Source: Sphingobacterium nematocida (GTDB lineage: Bacteria; Bacteroidota; Bacteroidia; Sphingobacteriales; Sphingobacteriaceae). From it: DNA of 64,000 nt. Numbering within the stretch: the stretch's first letter is position 1; each line of letters starts with the position of its first letter. The position numbers were made by a program, and so were the translations under genes. Below are positions 1-9,651 of the stretch, one piece after another. The stretch is from positions 400,579 to 464,578 of the forward strand of contig NZ_FUZF01000003.1 of NCBI RefSeq assembly GCF_900168125.1, written 5' to 3'. The notes under the pieces were generated by a model. The model saw nothing but the letters and a program-made list of their open reading frames with translations. It was not told the DNA's origin and searched no databases.

Positions 1-702
1 ATTTACCATATGATCCGCAATAAGGCGACGCATACGGTCCATTTCAATAATCTCATCCCCATTTGTAGCCTTTACCACTTCCACAGGAGCAACAGTTGTA
101 GCACCGCGCACCTCCGTATTCTCAACTGCAGCTGAAACTTGCGGTATCGTGGATGTACCAGCAGACTTCAATTTTATATAATCCAACACATCCTGCTTCG
201 TCACCCTTCCTTCGGATCCAGACCCCGCTATTGTTTCCAACTCTTGTGCTGAAAGCCCCTCTTGCTGGGCGATACTTTTCACTAAAGGCGAATAAAAACG
301 CTCTTCCGAGGTACCCCTAGTTATTGATGACGATTCTGAATTAGCATTTTCTAATATTTCAATCCCAGGAATTGGATTTTCAGGGACAGAAGTTTCAACC
401 GCAGGAGCTGTAAAAGCCGGTGTATCTGTTTTAACAGCAATACTCTCCTCTTCGCCACCGCCTTCGATTTCTAATAAGGCGATAACATCACCCACTTGGG
501 CCACGCGACCTTCTTCAAATAGAATTTCTTTCAGTATCCCCTGAACAGGTGAAGGAACCTCCGAGTCTACCTTATCTGTAGCGACCTCAACCACTGTATC
601 ATCTTCTTCGATACGATCACCTACAGCTTTCACCCACTTTGTCAAAGTAGCTTCAGAAACACTCTCCCCCATCTTTGGAAGTACCAATTTGAATATTCCC
701 AT
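1..702 (-). CDS. 2-oxo acid dehydrogenase E2 (dihydrolipoamide acyltransferase), N-terminal part
   Basis: Core acyltransferase of a cytoplasmic 2-oxo acid dehydrogenase complex; it carries acyl groups from E1 to CoA on a swinging lipoyl arm. The first 234 codons are present and the gene runs off the left edge. A lipoyl domain fills roughly residues 1-80 with the lipoylated lysine at about residue 44 in the motif TDKVDSEVPSP. After an acidic and Pro-rich linker, an E1/E3-binding domain follows at about 132-178 (YSPLVKSIAQ, GSGSEGRVTKQDV). The catalytic domain is just starting at the edge. The DKVDSEV lipoyl motif is usual for branched-chain or generic Bacteroidota E2 proteins, so the exact substrate is not decided. 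The start is the ATG at 702, fitting the normal beginning of a lipoyl domain. Confidence 0.9.
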   Translation of the reverse strand, partial: MGIFKLVLPKMGESVSEATLTKWVKAVGDRIEEDDTVVEVATDKVDSEVPSPVQGILKEILFEEGRVAQVGDVIALLEIEGGGEEESIAVKTDTPAFTAPAVETSVPENPIPGIEILENANSESSSITRGTSEERFYSPLVKSIAQQEGLSAQELETIAGSGSEGRVTKQDVLDYIKLKSAGTSTIPQVSAAVENTEVRGATTVAPVEVVKATNGDEIIEMDRMRRLIADHMVN

Positions 703-802
703 AATTATTTTGTGTTTTATCGTACTAAGTTAGAGAATTAGGAATGAAATCCCTAAAAACAAAATATAATATTTAAAATCATTTTAATATTGAAATTATA
801 TT

Positions 803-2062
803 TCAGGATTCAACACTATCCTGCCTATACAATTTCCACAACATATTTAAGGCTTGAGCGATACTACGTTCAATATTTATTTGTCGATCGTTCCGAAATT
901 GAAATACCTGTGTTATAGTTTTAAACCTTCCACTTACAGCAATCCAAACCGTACCCACGGGTTTCTCCACAGTCCCCCCCCCAGGCCCAGCTATCCCACT
1001 CGTAGCTATACTATATTGCGCACCACTCATTTTTTTCACTCCTTCGGCCATCTGGATCACAGTTTGTTCGCTAACGGCACCATAGTCTCGCAACACTTCT
1101 TCTTGCACACCCAACACCTGTTCTTTAATTCTATTATGATACGCCACGATACCACAGTCAAAGATGGCACTAGCTCCTGGAATCGAAGTAATAGATCCAG
1201 CCAAAAGTCCACCGGTACAACTTTCCGCAACGGCCAGACGGAGACCAGTCCGAGTAAATTCTTCAACAATAGCTTCTTCAATTGTTACATCTTTACGCGC
1301 TACCAAGTGATCCGATAAGCGTTTCCCAATCCGTTCAGCAAATTGTTCCGTTTCTTTTTTTATACTTTCGAAATCAGTCCCTACAGCCGATAAACGGAGT
1401 CGAACACCGCCCAACTTAGGAAGATAAGCCAACCGGATATGTGAAGGCAATTCATCCTCTATATCTGCGATTTTCTCTGCCAAAAAAGATTCACCAATGC
1501 CCATCGTAATCACATGAGCATGATAGATGGCTTCTTTTGCTCTATAAGTTGCCAGCTTCGGAACAACCCGATTTTCCATCAGAAATTTCATTTCAAAAGG
1601 CACGCCCGGTAAGAAAACAAAAAATTTGCCCTCATGTTCCACCCACATTCCAGGTGCGGTCCCTACATCATTAAAAAGCACTTCACTGCACGCCAAAACA
1701 TCGGCCTGCCCGTAATTCATCAAAGGCATAGCTCGTCCATTCCCAAATTTTTCAAAAATAGACTTGACATGCTCCAAGACTTTTTCATCCTTTACCAGTG
1801 TCGTGTTAAAAAAAGAAGCGATGGTTTCCTTCGTGACATCATCCTTTGTAGGGCCTAATCCCCCTGTCACTATGATAAGATCGGAGCGACGGGAAGCTTC
1901 ACTCAAGGTATGATAAATAAGATCTTTATGATCCGGAATAGATACAATCTGTTGTATAGATATATGCAAAGAGTCCAAGAGTTGACCAATCCATGCCGAG
2001 TTTGTATCAACAACTTGGCCCAATAATATCTCGTCTCCTATTGTTATAATTTCAGCTTTCAT
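803..2062 (-). CDS. cinA: CinA family nicotinamide-nucleotide amidohydrolase
   Basis: Cytoplasmic protein of 419 residues with the full two-domain CinA layout. The N-terminal half is a MoaB/MogA-like (COG1058) domain, starting MKAEIITIGDEILLGQ and with TGGLGPTKDD at about residue 66. The C-terminal domain (about 260-415) is the nicotinamide mononucleotide deamidase fold, with the signature AESCTGGLLAGSIT and the glycine-rich SGIAGPGGG. In this family the C-terminal domain recycles NMN to nicotinate mononucleotide and the N-terminal domain has been linked to ADP-ribose pyrophosphatase activity. Length is normal. It follows lptD on the same strand with about 85 bases between, and precedes the E2 gene by 100 bases. 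An open frame on the other strand at 854-1318 is only a shadow. Confidence 0.93.
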   Translation of the reverse strand: MKAEIITIGDEILLGQVVDTNSAWIGQLLDSLHISIQQIVSIPDHKDLIYHTLSEASRRSDLIIVTGGLGPTKDDVTKETIASFFNTTLVKDEKVLEHVKSIFEKFGNGRAMPLMNYGQADVLACSEVLFNDVGTAPGMWVEHEGKFFVFLPGVPFEMKFLMENRVVPKLATYRAKEAIYHAHVITMGIGESFLAEKIADIEDELPSHIRLAYLPKLGGVRLRLSAVGTDFESIKKETEQFAERIGKRLSDHLVARKDVTIEEAIVEEFTRTGLRLAVAESCTGGLLAGSITSIPGASAIFDCGIVAYHNRIKEQVLGVQEEVLRDYGAVSEQTVIQMAEGVKKMSGAQYSIATSGIAGPGGGTVEKPVGTVWIAVSGRFKTITQVFQFRNDRQINIERSIAQALNMLWKLYRQDSVES

Positions 2063-2146
2063 CTGTTTTTACCGCATTAGTTACATCGCCCCCACAACCT
2101 GTTAGATCAGGACGGCTTAATACAACACATAGTTAGTAAAAAAATA

Positions 2147-4795
2147 TTAATAAGTATAATGGCTATTACGCTTTGTTAATTTCAGATCCTGTAATACAGA
2201 GGCTTTAGCTCTGATCGTAATATTGTAACTCTGATAACGGCCAAAAGGTACCCAGCCAACAGACATATCCCAGCAATGAAGATCCCGATAGATTGAGAAA
2301 CGGGTCATAGACACCTCTTTTTGTTTAAAATCGTAACCTGAGTTGAATTGAATCTTCCACTTCGGAGTAACGTTTACGTCACCATGTAAACTTAGCGTTG
2401 CAGAGTAATCGCTTCGCTCACGACGCACGACCGAATCAAAGCGCTTAAAATGCTGAAAGCTGAACGACCCAGCTAAGTTCCATGGTATATTAAAATCAAC
2501 AAATGCATTTGGGTCGGTACTGATTCGAGCAAGAGCTTCCGACTGTTCTTTTGTCATATTAGGCATACTGTTGCGCATCGAGTCGATATTACCATTTCTA
2601 CTCTTTGATGCATCCGGATTAAAGCTATAATCAAAAGACAAACCAAAATTTGTTAAGCGCGCCAATTTACCATCTTGTACGGCGAATTTATCGATTCGCT
2701 GCCCCCTATAATCCAATTGGTAAGGATCAAAAGTACCGTTAAAGTTCAGATTTATTTTTTCATTAAAAAGTGTCGTCCTACCTGAAAAGCTGATCGTTGA
2801 GAGTTTCAAAGAATCCGCAGCGAAATTGTAGTTACCACTAAATGTCAACCCCTGAAGAATAGGGATTTTCTTAAAGCCTTTACCTGTCGTATCATTTTCT
2901 GTACGAATTTTAGCTTCAATATTATTGTCTACGGAGAAGCCAATTCCCATGGATTTACCCGAAGAAGGTCCACCGAAAATAGCACCGTCAAATATCGAAT
3001 ATTCAGAAAGACGTCCACTCTGATCAATATAGGACTTGTAAAAACCATATCTAGGATCTGAAAAATCGGGTCTATAGTTAAAGTTGATCGAAGGCGTCAC
3101 CACATGACGTACCGCGTCTATCTTACCGATCTTAGGGTACCTACCATACACCTTCGTCGACAAACCACTCGAAAACGAATAGTCATAGGCTCTTCTAAAT
3201 CCAGAAATTGTGTCACGTGTGTCGATATAACCGTTAATCTCGTTATCTAATGCTTTTCGGATCGTCTGCAAGTACCAACGCTCTGTATAATTCACCGAGG
3301 TGTTAAATTGGAAAAATTTAAACGCATTTAAACTCAAACTCACAGGTATATTATGTTGAAATCCGTTTGTAAACTGCTTCAAAGCCTGTTTAGTAAAAAG
3401 CACGGAGTCACCCGTCGAAATAGAGTTTCTTCCCTGCAGACTGTATCCCACCGTAATACGTTGATACCATTTCTGCTCCCCTACCCGTTCTTTAGAATCA
3501 AAAGGATTAAATGTAGAAACGTTTAAAGCAAATGTCGGTAATTCCAAATCCACCTTACCAGACGCCATATCCTGACGATGGCTCAAACTAGACGTAAAGT
3601 TTACTTTGCCATCTGCAAATACTTTACCATAACTGATGGAAGAGGACATGTTATTACGCGTCAACTGATCATAGTCATAGGTACTATTTGCTCCCGTATT
3701 CTGAAAATAAGACGCGGTACCAAAATTGACCGAAGCAGAAAAAGAGGTCCCTGGGTTAGCCTCTTGTCGTTGCGTATGGTTCCACGTGACATTAAAGTCC
3801 TTATTACTACCATAATTGCTAGCACCCTCAGTACCCACTTTAGTAGATGCATAACGGATGTTAAAACCGCCACTGTACTTATAATTCACTAAATAGTTTG
3901 TACGTATTGACGATTCCCAAGATCCCTTGGAATAGAAGCTACCACGAATCTCCGAATCCCAGTAGTCATTAAATGTAAGGTACCAACCCAAATCCCGCAA
4001 ACCGAACCCGCGTGCCACATCATCTCCAAAAGAAGGGAAGAGAAAACCCGAAGATTTTTTATCCTGCTTGGGAAAAAAACCAAATGGCAAAGCCAGAAAC
4101 TTCATCGGAATCCCTTGGACCACTAAATAAGACGGCCCAGCGATAATCTGCTTATCCGTAACCACCCCTTTAGTAATATGAATACCAAAATGGGTATGAG
4201 GTTCCGGAAGATTACATGTACTATATAACGCCTTATGAATAGACATTTCATCGTAGAGATTCTTTCTCAAGATCTTAGCCTGAATAAATCCGCCATCGAC
4301 CTCAGTCATAATACCGAAGGTCTTCCCCTCCTGAGATTTATAGTTATACCGCAAGGAGTCTACCGCTTTCGGTGTATCATTTGGAAACAATACAACAGGT
4401 CTCCCCACATACTTACCATTATGATCGACTACACCACTCGCAAAAAGTATATTTGTATTACGATCCAAACGGATATAATCTGCAGAAAGTTCAAATTCTT
4501 GATATTTAACTTTAGCACCTTTATAAAGGTGAATAATATTTTTACTTACTTCATTCCAGGAAGAGTCGTTGGCGACAATAGTAACCACGGTCTCCAGGCC
4601 GCTGTCGGTCTTCATCACAACAGTATCTTGGCCACTTTTTCCTTTAAGATGATTTTTAGTTGTATCCTTGGTTACTAAGGAAGTATCCTTAACATTGGTA
4701 CTTATAGGTTTCGTAGGCGTAACTTGAGAGAACACTGCAGCTGTTCCTAACAATAGGAACACAGATAAAAGTAAAATACGAGTTAGCGTTTCCAA
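2147..4795 (-). CDS. lptD: LptD/OstA-like outer membrane LPS assembly protein
   Basis: Outer-membrane beta-barrel that in this family inserts lipopolysaccharide into the outer leaflet. The 882-residue protein has a signal peptide (METLTRILLLSVF to about residue 24), a Thr/Lys-rich stretch, then an OstA-like periplasmic domain at about 85-210 (VKYQEFELSADYIRLDR, FASGVVDHNGKYVGRP). The rest is a long series of alternating aromatic strands typical of a barrel. The only plausible start I see is TTG at 4795, which gives a good signal peptide; no in-frame ATG exists upstream before a stop. It is divergent from the amidase gene, with 164 bases between them. Bacteroidota LptD proteins are distant from the proteobacterial type, so the name rests on architecture rather than identity. 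Confidence 0.8.
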   Translation of the reverse strand: METLTRILLLSVFLLLGTAAVFSQVTPTKPISTNVKDTSLVTKDTTKNHLKGKSGQDTVVMKTDSGLETVVTIVANDSSWNEVSKNIIHLYKGAKVKYQEFELSADYIRLDRNTNILFASGVVDHNGKYVGRPVVLFPNDTPKAVDSLRYNYKSQEGKTFGIMTEVDGGFIQAKILRKNLYDEMSIHKALYSTCNLPEPHTHFGIHITKGVVTDKQIIAGPSYLVVQGIPMKFLALPFGFFPKQDKKSSGFLFPSFGDDVARGFGLRDLGWYLTFNDYWDSEIRGSFYSKGSWESSIRTNYLVNYKYSGGFNIRYASTKVGTEGASNYGSNKDFNVTWNHTQRQEANPGTSFSASVNFGTASYFQNTGANSTYDYDQLTRNNMSSSISYGKVFADGKVNFTSSLSHRQDMASGKVDLELPTFALNVSTFNPFDSKERVGEQKWYQRITVGYSLQGRNSISTGDSVLFTKQALKQFTNGFQHNIPVSLSLNAFKFFQFNTSVNYTERWYLQTIRKALDNEINGYIDTRDTISGFRRAYDYSFSSGLSTKVYGRYPKIGKIDAVRHVVTPSINFNYRPDFSDPRYGFYKSYIDQSGRLSEYSIFDGAIFGGPSSGKSMGIGFSVDNNIEAKIRTENDTTGKGFKKIPILQGLTFSGNYNFAADSLKLSTISFSGRTTLFNEKINLNFNGTFDPYQLDYRGQRIDKFAVQDGKLARLTNFGLSFDYSFNPDASKSRNGNIDSMRNSMPNMTKEQSEALARISTDPNAFVDFNIPWNLAGSFSFQHFKRFDSVVRRERSDYSATLSLHGDVNVTPKWKIQFNSGYDFKQKEVSMTRFSIYRDLHCWDMSVGWVPFGRYQSYNITIRAKASVLQDLKLTKRNSHYTY

Positions 4796-4904
4796 AGTCG
4801 AAATACGAAATATTATTTTAGTCTTAAAAATAAACTATTATCGGCAAAAGTAGTCAAAATCATTAATAAAAGGTTCTTATTTTTATCATATACAATTAAA
4901 CAAC

Positions 4905-4912
4905 TATCTTTG
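4905..4912 (+). promoter_or_regulatory. -7 promoter box upstream of the amidase gene
   Basis: TATCTTTG matches the Bacteroidota primary-sigma -7 consensus TAnnTTTG. It lies 47 bases before the amidase ATG in the lptD-amidase divergent gap. A clear TTG at the -33 position is not seen. Confidence 0.5.
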
Positions 4913-4959
4913 TCAGTCCGTTATAAATTAGCTGAGACAAAAATGTAAAAAAAACGCCG

Positions 4960-5769
4960 ATGAAATTTTTAAATATTGTTAAAAAATTAAGCTTTTCCCT
5001 TTTCGCATCCTCCTTACTAGTAGCATTCGTTTCCTTTATACCGGTTTCTAATGATCCCCCCGCTTCAAAGAATAAAAAAACATTCACAGTGGTAATCGAC
5101 CCTGGTCATGGCGGACCCATCCCTGGAGCAGCAGGACGAAGATCTTTAGAAAAAAACATCGTTCTAGATGTATCTAAAAAGCTTAAAAACGAACTGGAAA
5201 ATAAGTTAGCTATTAATGTCATTTTGACGCGTAGCACAGACATAGATGTTCCTTTTAAGGAACGCTCCGAAATAGCCAATAGGAACAATGCGGATATTTT
5301 CGTGTCCATCCACGCAAACTCCACCAGTCAACGAACATCTAAAGCCAGTGGTACAGAAACCTTTGTATTAGGATTCCACCGTATGTCAGAGCAAGATGTA
5401 GCTATCCGTGAAAATGCGGATATGTTGCTCCATAATGAAGACAACAGCGACTTAGGTGACTTTGATCCTAAAGACCCATCCAGCTATATCGTATTTAAAG
5501 TGATGCGTAGACAATATCGGGACCGCAGCATTCGCCTAGCCTCCATGATGCAACAAGAGTATGTCAACTCACGACGCGTCAACAGAGGAGTCAAAGAATT
5601 GGGTCTAGCCGTACTGGCACGTGCCTCGATGCCTGCTGTACTAACAGAAATTGGCTTTATCAATAATTCCGAAGAAGAAAACTACATGTTGTCAGATGAA
5701 GGTCAGGCCGAAATCGTAGAAAATTTGTTCCAAGCAATAAAAAAATACAAAACATCTACAGAGAAATAA
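4960..5769 (+). CDS. Secreted N-acetylmuramoyl-L-alanine amidase (Amidase_3)
   Basis: Periplasmic zinc amidase of 269 residues that cleaves the amide bond between N-acetylmuramic acid and the peptide stem, acting in cell separation and wall turnover. A signal peptide (MKFLNIVKKLSFSLF onward) is followed by the catalytic domain from about residue 43. Zinc and catalytic landmarks are visible: VIDPGHGGPIPGA (first His), RSLEKNIVLDVSKKL (Glu), DIFVSIHAN (second His) and VLTEIGFINN (catalytic Glu). No LysM or AMIN domain is fused. The MlaD-type gene follows after 61 bases on the same strand, an arrangement common in Bacteroidota, where both handle envelope maintenance. Confidence 0.92.
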   Translation: MKFLNIVKKLSFSLFASSLLVAFVSFIPVSNDPPASKNKKTFTVVIDPGHGGPIPGAAGRRSLEKNIVLDVSKKLKNELENKLAINVILTRSTDIDVPFKERSEIANRNNADIFVSIHANSTSQRTSKASGTETFVLGFHRMSEQDVAIRENADMLLHNEDNSDLGDFDPKDPSSYIVFKVMRRQYRDRSIRLASMMQQEYVNSRRVNRGVKELGLAVLARASMPAVLTEIGFINNSEEENYMLSDEGQAEIVENLFQAIKKYKTSTEK

Positions 5770-5830
5770 ACATTTCTTATATTTAAAGTGTTTATATGTT
5801 GTATAAGCTAAACCCTTAAATTAACGTATT

Positions 5831-6778
5831 TTGAAGATATCAAACGAGACTAAAGTAGGCGCATTAACGGCAATAGCAATTGCATTATTATTTATAGGAT
5901 ATAGTTTTTTGAGAGGAAATGATGTTTTCAGTTCAGATAACATGTTTTATACCGACTATGACAACGTCGACGGTCTTGCAACATCGAAACCTGTAATGGT
6001 GAACGGATATCAGATCGGGCGTGTATCTCGAATGTATCTTATGGATAACGGCAAGATACGTACAGAATTTAAAATAAAAAGCGAGTACAATGTTCCCTCA
6101 AATACCATTGCTCGAATCGTTAGCGAAAGTATATTGGGTAGTAAAGTTATTGTATTTGACTTGGGCAACAGTAGCACAATGGCTCGACATGGAGATCCTT
6201 TACAGTCGGACGTACAAGCCAACCTAATGGAAAAAGTAGAACCTCTACAAAAGAAAATCGAAAACCTAGTGGTCAAGCTAGATTCTGTACTAAGTGCAGT
6301 AAATACAGCCTTAGACGATGAGTTTCAGCGCGATTTCAAAAAAAGTCTACGTAGCATATCTGTGTCATTGACCAATATGGAGAAAATAACACATGATGTG
6401 GAAAACTTGATGGGATCTGAACGGATTCGTTTGGCTAAAATCATGCAAAACCTAGAATCTATTACCAGCAATTTTAAAAACAACAACGAAAAGATAAATT
6501 CGATCTTGGCCAATCTTGACAATCTCTCGGACGATCTATCCAAGACCGAGATCAAGGCGACCATAGACAACGCCCATCAGGCAATGAAGGACGTTCAGGC
6601 CATAACCGGCAAAATAAATCAAGGGGAAGGATCCATCGGCTTGCTTCTCAACGACAAGCAGCTGTATGATAACCTTAATAGTGCATCAGCAAACCTGAAT
6701 GAACTTGTCCATGATTTAAAAACAAATCCCGGCAAATATTTAAAGATTTCAATTTTTGGCAAGAAGGATACGAAATAA
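5831..6778 (+). CDS. MlaD/MCE family lipid-transport protein
   Basis: Membrane-anchored periplasmic protein of 315 residues in the mammalian-cell-entry (MCE) family; MlaD rings ferry phospholipids between inner and outer membranes. One N-terminal transmembrane helix (about residues 10-27, VGALTAIAIALLFIGYSFL) leads to a single MCE domain at about 38-115 (DNVDGLATSKPVMVNGYQIGRV, ESILGSKVIVFDLG). The remainder is a long helical and coiled-coil tail. The start is TTG at 5831; the protein begins exactly at the cytoplasmic end of the helix and no ATG fits. No MlaE permease or MlaF ATPase gene lies next to it, so the rest of the transporter must be elsewhere. A strong terminator follows. Confidence 0.88.
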   Translation: MKISNETKVGALTAIAIALLFIGYSFLRGNDVFSSDNMFYTDYDNVDGLATSKPVMVNGYQIGRVSRMYLMDNGKIRTEFKIKSEYNVPSNTIARIVSESILGSKVIVFDLGNSSTMARHGDPLQSDVQANLMEKVEPLQKKIENLVVKLDSVLSAVNTALDDEFQRDFKKSLRSISVSLTNMEKITHDVENLMGSERIRLAKIMQNLESITSNFKNNNEKINSILANLDNLSDDLSKTEIKATIDNAHQAMKDVQAITGKINQGEGSIGLLLNDKQLYDNLNSASANLNELVHDLKTNPGKYLKISIFGKKDTK

Positions 6779-6794
6779 TTAAATTATAACTTAT

Positions 6795-6835
6795 AAAAAA
6801 GCCTTTCGATACTATGGTATTGAAAGGCTTTTTTT
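6795..6835 (+). terminator. Rho-independent terminator after the mlaD-like gene
   Basis: A-rich run, stem GCCTTTC...GAAAGGC extended by GATAC/GTATT pairing around a short loop, then a run of Ts. It closes the amidase-mlaD unit. Confidence 0.85.
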
Positions 6836-6904
6836 GTTCCTCTTGTCCATTTAAACTTTGCAATATCCCGGTTTTCGGGGAAGAAAAGGCAGTCCTTTTA
6901 TAAA

Positions 6905-6912
6905 TACCTTTG
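6905..6912 (+). promoter_or_regulatory. -7 promoter box for the DUF4870-like gene
   Basis: TACCTTTG matches TAnnTTTG. It overlaps the longest possible ATG of the downstream frame (6910), which argues that translation really starts at the ATG at 6940. Confidence 0.5.
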
Positions 6913-6939
6913 CTAAAACAAAACGATAATTTAATAGCA

Positions 6940-7281
6940 ATGGACAACAAATCAGTAAAAAACAGCGTTCAGGAAGGAAAAAACATAGCAATAATATCCT
7001 ATATCACATTAATAGGATTAATTATAGCCTTTGTAATGAACAAAGACAAAAACAATAACTTTGCAAAATTCCATATCCGTCAAAACATGGGATTATTAAT
7101 CGTGGGCCTTATCTCTGGAATTCTACGTGTAGTTCCAGTAGCAGGAGAAATCATCGCTATGATTGTCGGTACGATTTTATTAATCTTATGGATTATGGGA
7201 TTAATATCTGCTTTCAACGGCAGTCAAAAAGAACTTCCTTTTGTAGGTCAATTATTTCAAAAATGGTTCAGTACATTATAA
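6940..7281 (+). CDS. Small Tic20/DUF4870-like membrane protein
   Basis: Inner-membrane protein of 113 residues with about three to four hydrophobic segments: a helix near the N-terminus (IAIISYITLIGLIIAFVM), then after the motif FAKFHIRQNMGLL two or three more helices. The charged motif followed by Gln-Asn and membrane segments is typical of the DUF4870/Tic20-like family, annotated in Bacteroidota as import-component-like; the true function is unknown. I chose the ATG at 6940 over the one at 6910 because the latter sits inside a promoter -7 box and would add a non-hydrophobic, unconserved-looking ten residues. It is a single-gene unit, with its own promoter and a bidirectional terminator behind it. 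Confidence 0.75.
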   Translation: MDNKSVKNSVQEGKNIAIISYITLIGLIIAFVMNKDKNNNFAKFHIRQNMGLLIVGLISGILRVVPVAGEIIAMIVGTILLILWIMGLISAFNGSQKELPFVGQLFQKWFSTL

Positions 7282-7320
7282 AAAAATAAAGGGATCCATT
7301 TTGGATCCCTTTATTTTTTT
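7281..7320. terminator. Bidirectional terminator between convergent genes
   Basis: AAATAAAGGGATCC with its complement GGATCCCTTTATTT around a TATTTT-like loop, flanked by A-run and T-run. It serves both the small membrane protein (plus) and the S9 peptidase (minus). Confidence 0.85.
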
Positions 7321-7323
7321 ATA

Positions 7324-9423
7324 TTAAAGTGTTTCTTTGAGCCAATCAAAAAACTCCCGTTGCCATACTTGCGCGTTATGCCCTGAAAGCACCCAATGGT
7401 TTTCATCCGGCATATATACCAATCTGCTTTTTACCCCTTTTAGCTGAGCCGCCTGAAATGCTTCCAGTCCTTGCCCTATAGGTACACGATAGTCTTTACC
7501 TCCTTGAAATATCAAAATTGGTGTATTCCATTTATCAACGTGTTTGATCGGATTAAAGTCTGTATAAGTTTTTTCATTTTTCTTATCCCAGTACGCGCCA
7601 CCTAGATCGTGATTTGCAAAGAACAGTTCTTCTGTAGTACCGTACCAAGATGTCATATCAAACAAACCACAATGGGAAATAAATGACTTGAAACGGCCTT
7701 CGTGTACACCAGCCAACATAAACACCGAATAACCACCATAACTAGCACCGATAGCGCCAATTCGGGACTTATCTACGTAACTTTCTTTAGAAAAGTCATC
7801 GATTGCAGAAAGATAGTCTCTTATTGCTTGTCCTCCCCAATCTTTCGAAATATCTTCATTCCACTTAACACCCCATCCCGGCATTCCTCGACGATTAGGA
7901 AGAATGACAATATACCCTTGAGATGCCATCAATTGAAAACTCCACCGGAAAGAATAGCCTTGCGTAGTAGCAGATTGAGGTCCCCCCTGGCAAAATAACA
8001 ATGTGGGATACTTTTTGCTCGGATCAAAGTTGGGCGGGTAAATTACCCAAGAAAACAAATCCTGTCCATCAGAAGCCTTGGTAAACCTTCCTTCCACCTT
8101 AGTTTCATTCAGTTTTGCATAATGGGCATCATTGACCGTAGTCAATGGACTCAGCTTCTTTGATTTAAATGCATAGTGATACAGCTCTGTAGCCTGCGTC
8201 ATCTTAGTTGAACTAACCACCAATCCATCTTTCAACTCACCGACGATACCAATGATATCAAACTGACCATCACTAATTTGCTGAATGCTAGGTAATGATC
8301 TCACATTAAGATTAACAGGAACATCAATTGCAAAAAGTTGAACTGTACCTCGGGTCGGTGCTACAAAGAAAATTTTACGGTTATCTTTACTCCACACAAA
8401 GGAGTTCACCGTACCGTCCCAATGTGCGGTAAGATTTACTTTCTGCGAAGTCAATGGATCTAATACTACGATATCATTTTTATCCGCTTCGTAGCCATCG
8501 GTGCGCATACTCAACCAAGAAAGGCGTTTACCATCCGGGCTGAATACCGGGTTGTTATCATAGCCCAACATGCCTTCGGTGATATTTTTTGTTTGACCTG
8601 TGGCTAACTCATATTGATAGATGTCCGTATTGGTACTGGTAGCATATTCCTTTCCGAATTTTTTCTTACACACATAAAAAACCGATTTACCATCGGGACT
8701 CCAGGCAAAATCTTCCGCACCACCAAATGGTGCAGTTGGACTGTAATAAGGCTCGTCCTTCAACAAATCTACAGCTTCACCAATCTTGCCATTGGTATAA
8801 CTAGCAATGAATGGATGATTAAAACGGCCATCATTAAAACTATCCCAATGTCTATAATCCAGATTATCATAAACATAGATATTAGATTTCGGAAGATCTT
8901 TATATTTATCGACGCTGTGGTAATTTTTGATTAACACAGACTTACTGAATAATATGTGTTTTCCATCCGGCGAAAACTTAACATTCTCCAATCCTCCTTC
9001 CACATCTGTTAGCTGTACAGGCTCGCCCCCTTGCAGGCTTTTCCGCCAGATCTGACCTTTAAAGGTATAGAGTACATCTCCATTAGAAGCAACCGTCAAT
9101 ACCGATTCAGCACCAGCATCAACCGTAAATTGCTTAACAGATTTGTCTGACAAAGAAAGCGCATAAAGATTTTTTTCAGATTTATTGTCTTTCAGTGAAT
9201 AATAGGATACCCCATACAACAATGTTTTCCCATCAGGACTTAAGCCTTCCGCAGACACCCGCCCCAATTCCCATAGATCCATTGCCGTCATATTCTTCTT
9301 TCCAAACGATTCGTGCACTTTCGTAGTGATTAGCGATTTATCAAATTCAACTTCTGGTTTTTTTTGCGCTACAGTAGTCACACTTATAAGCAAGCCTGCA
9401 GCCAACATGGATAATTTGTTCAT
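7324..9423 (-). CDS. Secreted S9 family serine peptidase (DPP/acylaminoacyl peptidase type)
   Basis: Exported serine peptidase of 699 residues that would trim peptides in the periplasm or outside. A signal peptide (MNKLSMLAAGLLISVTTVAQ) precedes a seven-bladed WD40-like/TolB propeller with repeated phrases such as LSPDGKTLLY, FSPDGKHILF, WSPDGKSVFY and FSPDGKRLSW. The alpha/beta-hydrolase domain has Ser561 in GASYGGYS, Asp644 in GGKDYRVP and His676 in DENHWV. The frame extends 25 codons further upstream to 9498, but the signal peptide fixes the start at 9423. It ends against the shared terminator at 7281-7320. Confidence 0.9.
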   Translation of the reverse strand: MNKLSMLAAGLLISVTTVAQKKPEVEFDKSLITTKVHESFGKKNMTAMDLWELGRVSAEGLSPDGKTLLYGVSYYSLKDNKSEKNLYALSLSDKSVKQFTVDAGAESVLTVASNGDVLYTFKGQIWRKSLQGGEPVQLTDVEGGLENVKFSPDGKHILFSKSVLIKNYHSVDKYKDLPKSNIYVYDNLDYRHWDSFNDGRFNHPFIASYTNGKIGEAVDLLKDEPYYSPTAPFGGAEDFAWSPDGKSVFYVCKKKFGKEYATSTNTDIYQYELATGQTKNITEGMLGYDNNPVFSPDGKRLSWLSMRTDGYEADKNDIVVLDPLTSQKVNLTAHWDGTVNSFVWSKDNRKIFFVAPTRGTVQLFAIDVPVNLNVRSLPSIQQISDGQFDIIGIVGELKDGLVVSSTKMTQATELYHYAFKSKKLSPLTTVNDAHYAKLNETKVEGRFTKASDGQDLFSWVIYPPNFDPSKKYPTLLFCQGGPQSATTQGYSFRWSFQLMASQGYIVILPNRRGMPGWGVKWNEDISKDWGGQAIRDYLSAIDDFSKESYVDKSRIGAIGASYGGYSVFMLAGVHEGRFKSFISHCGLFDMTSWYGTTEELFFANHDLGGAYWDKKNEKTYTDFNPIKHVDKWNTPILIFQGGKDYRVPIGQGLEAFQAAQLKGVKSRLVYMPDENHWVLSGHNAQVWQREFFDWLKETL

Positions 9424-9651
9424 AACCTTTTCTAATAAGCAAAGGTGCAAGATAAGAAAATATCCTAAGAGTAGTCCAACGGGCGTAGAACCCTGCATTA
9501 AAATTTAGATTAAAAAGATGCCTTTAAAATTAAGATAAGGAAGATAGGCTTTGACAAAATACCTAGAAATTGTCAGCACGGAACGATGTAAAACTTCTAT
9601 GATCTTAATCCCGCCAATGGCGGTTAAAAAGGCATCAAAAAAAACTATAAA

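Noticed and set aside
854..1318. Plus-strand 154-codon frame inside cinA
   Set aside because: It is antisense to a clear cinA gene and has no recognisable domain.
4235..4678. Plus-strand 147-codon frame inside lptD
   Set aside because: It is antisense to the signal and OstA-like region of the LptD-like protein, with no coding character.
9611..9623. Short CCGCC-AAT-GGCGG hairpin behind the metal lipoprotein
   Set aside because: The stem is only five base pairs and no T-run follows in the right direction, so I do not call it a terminator.
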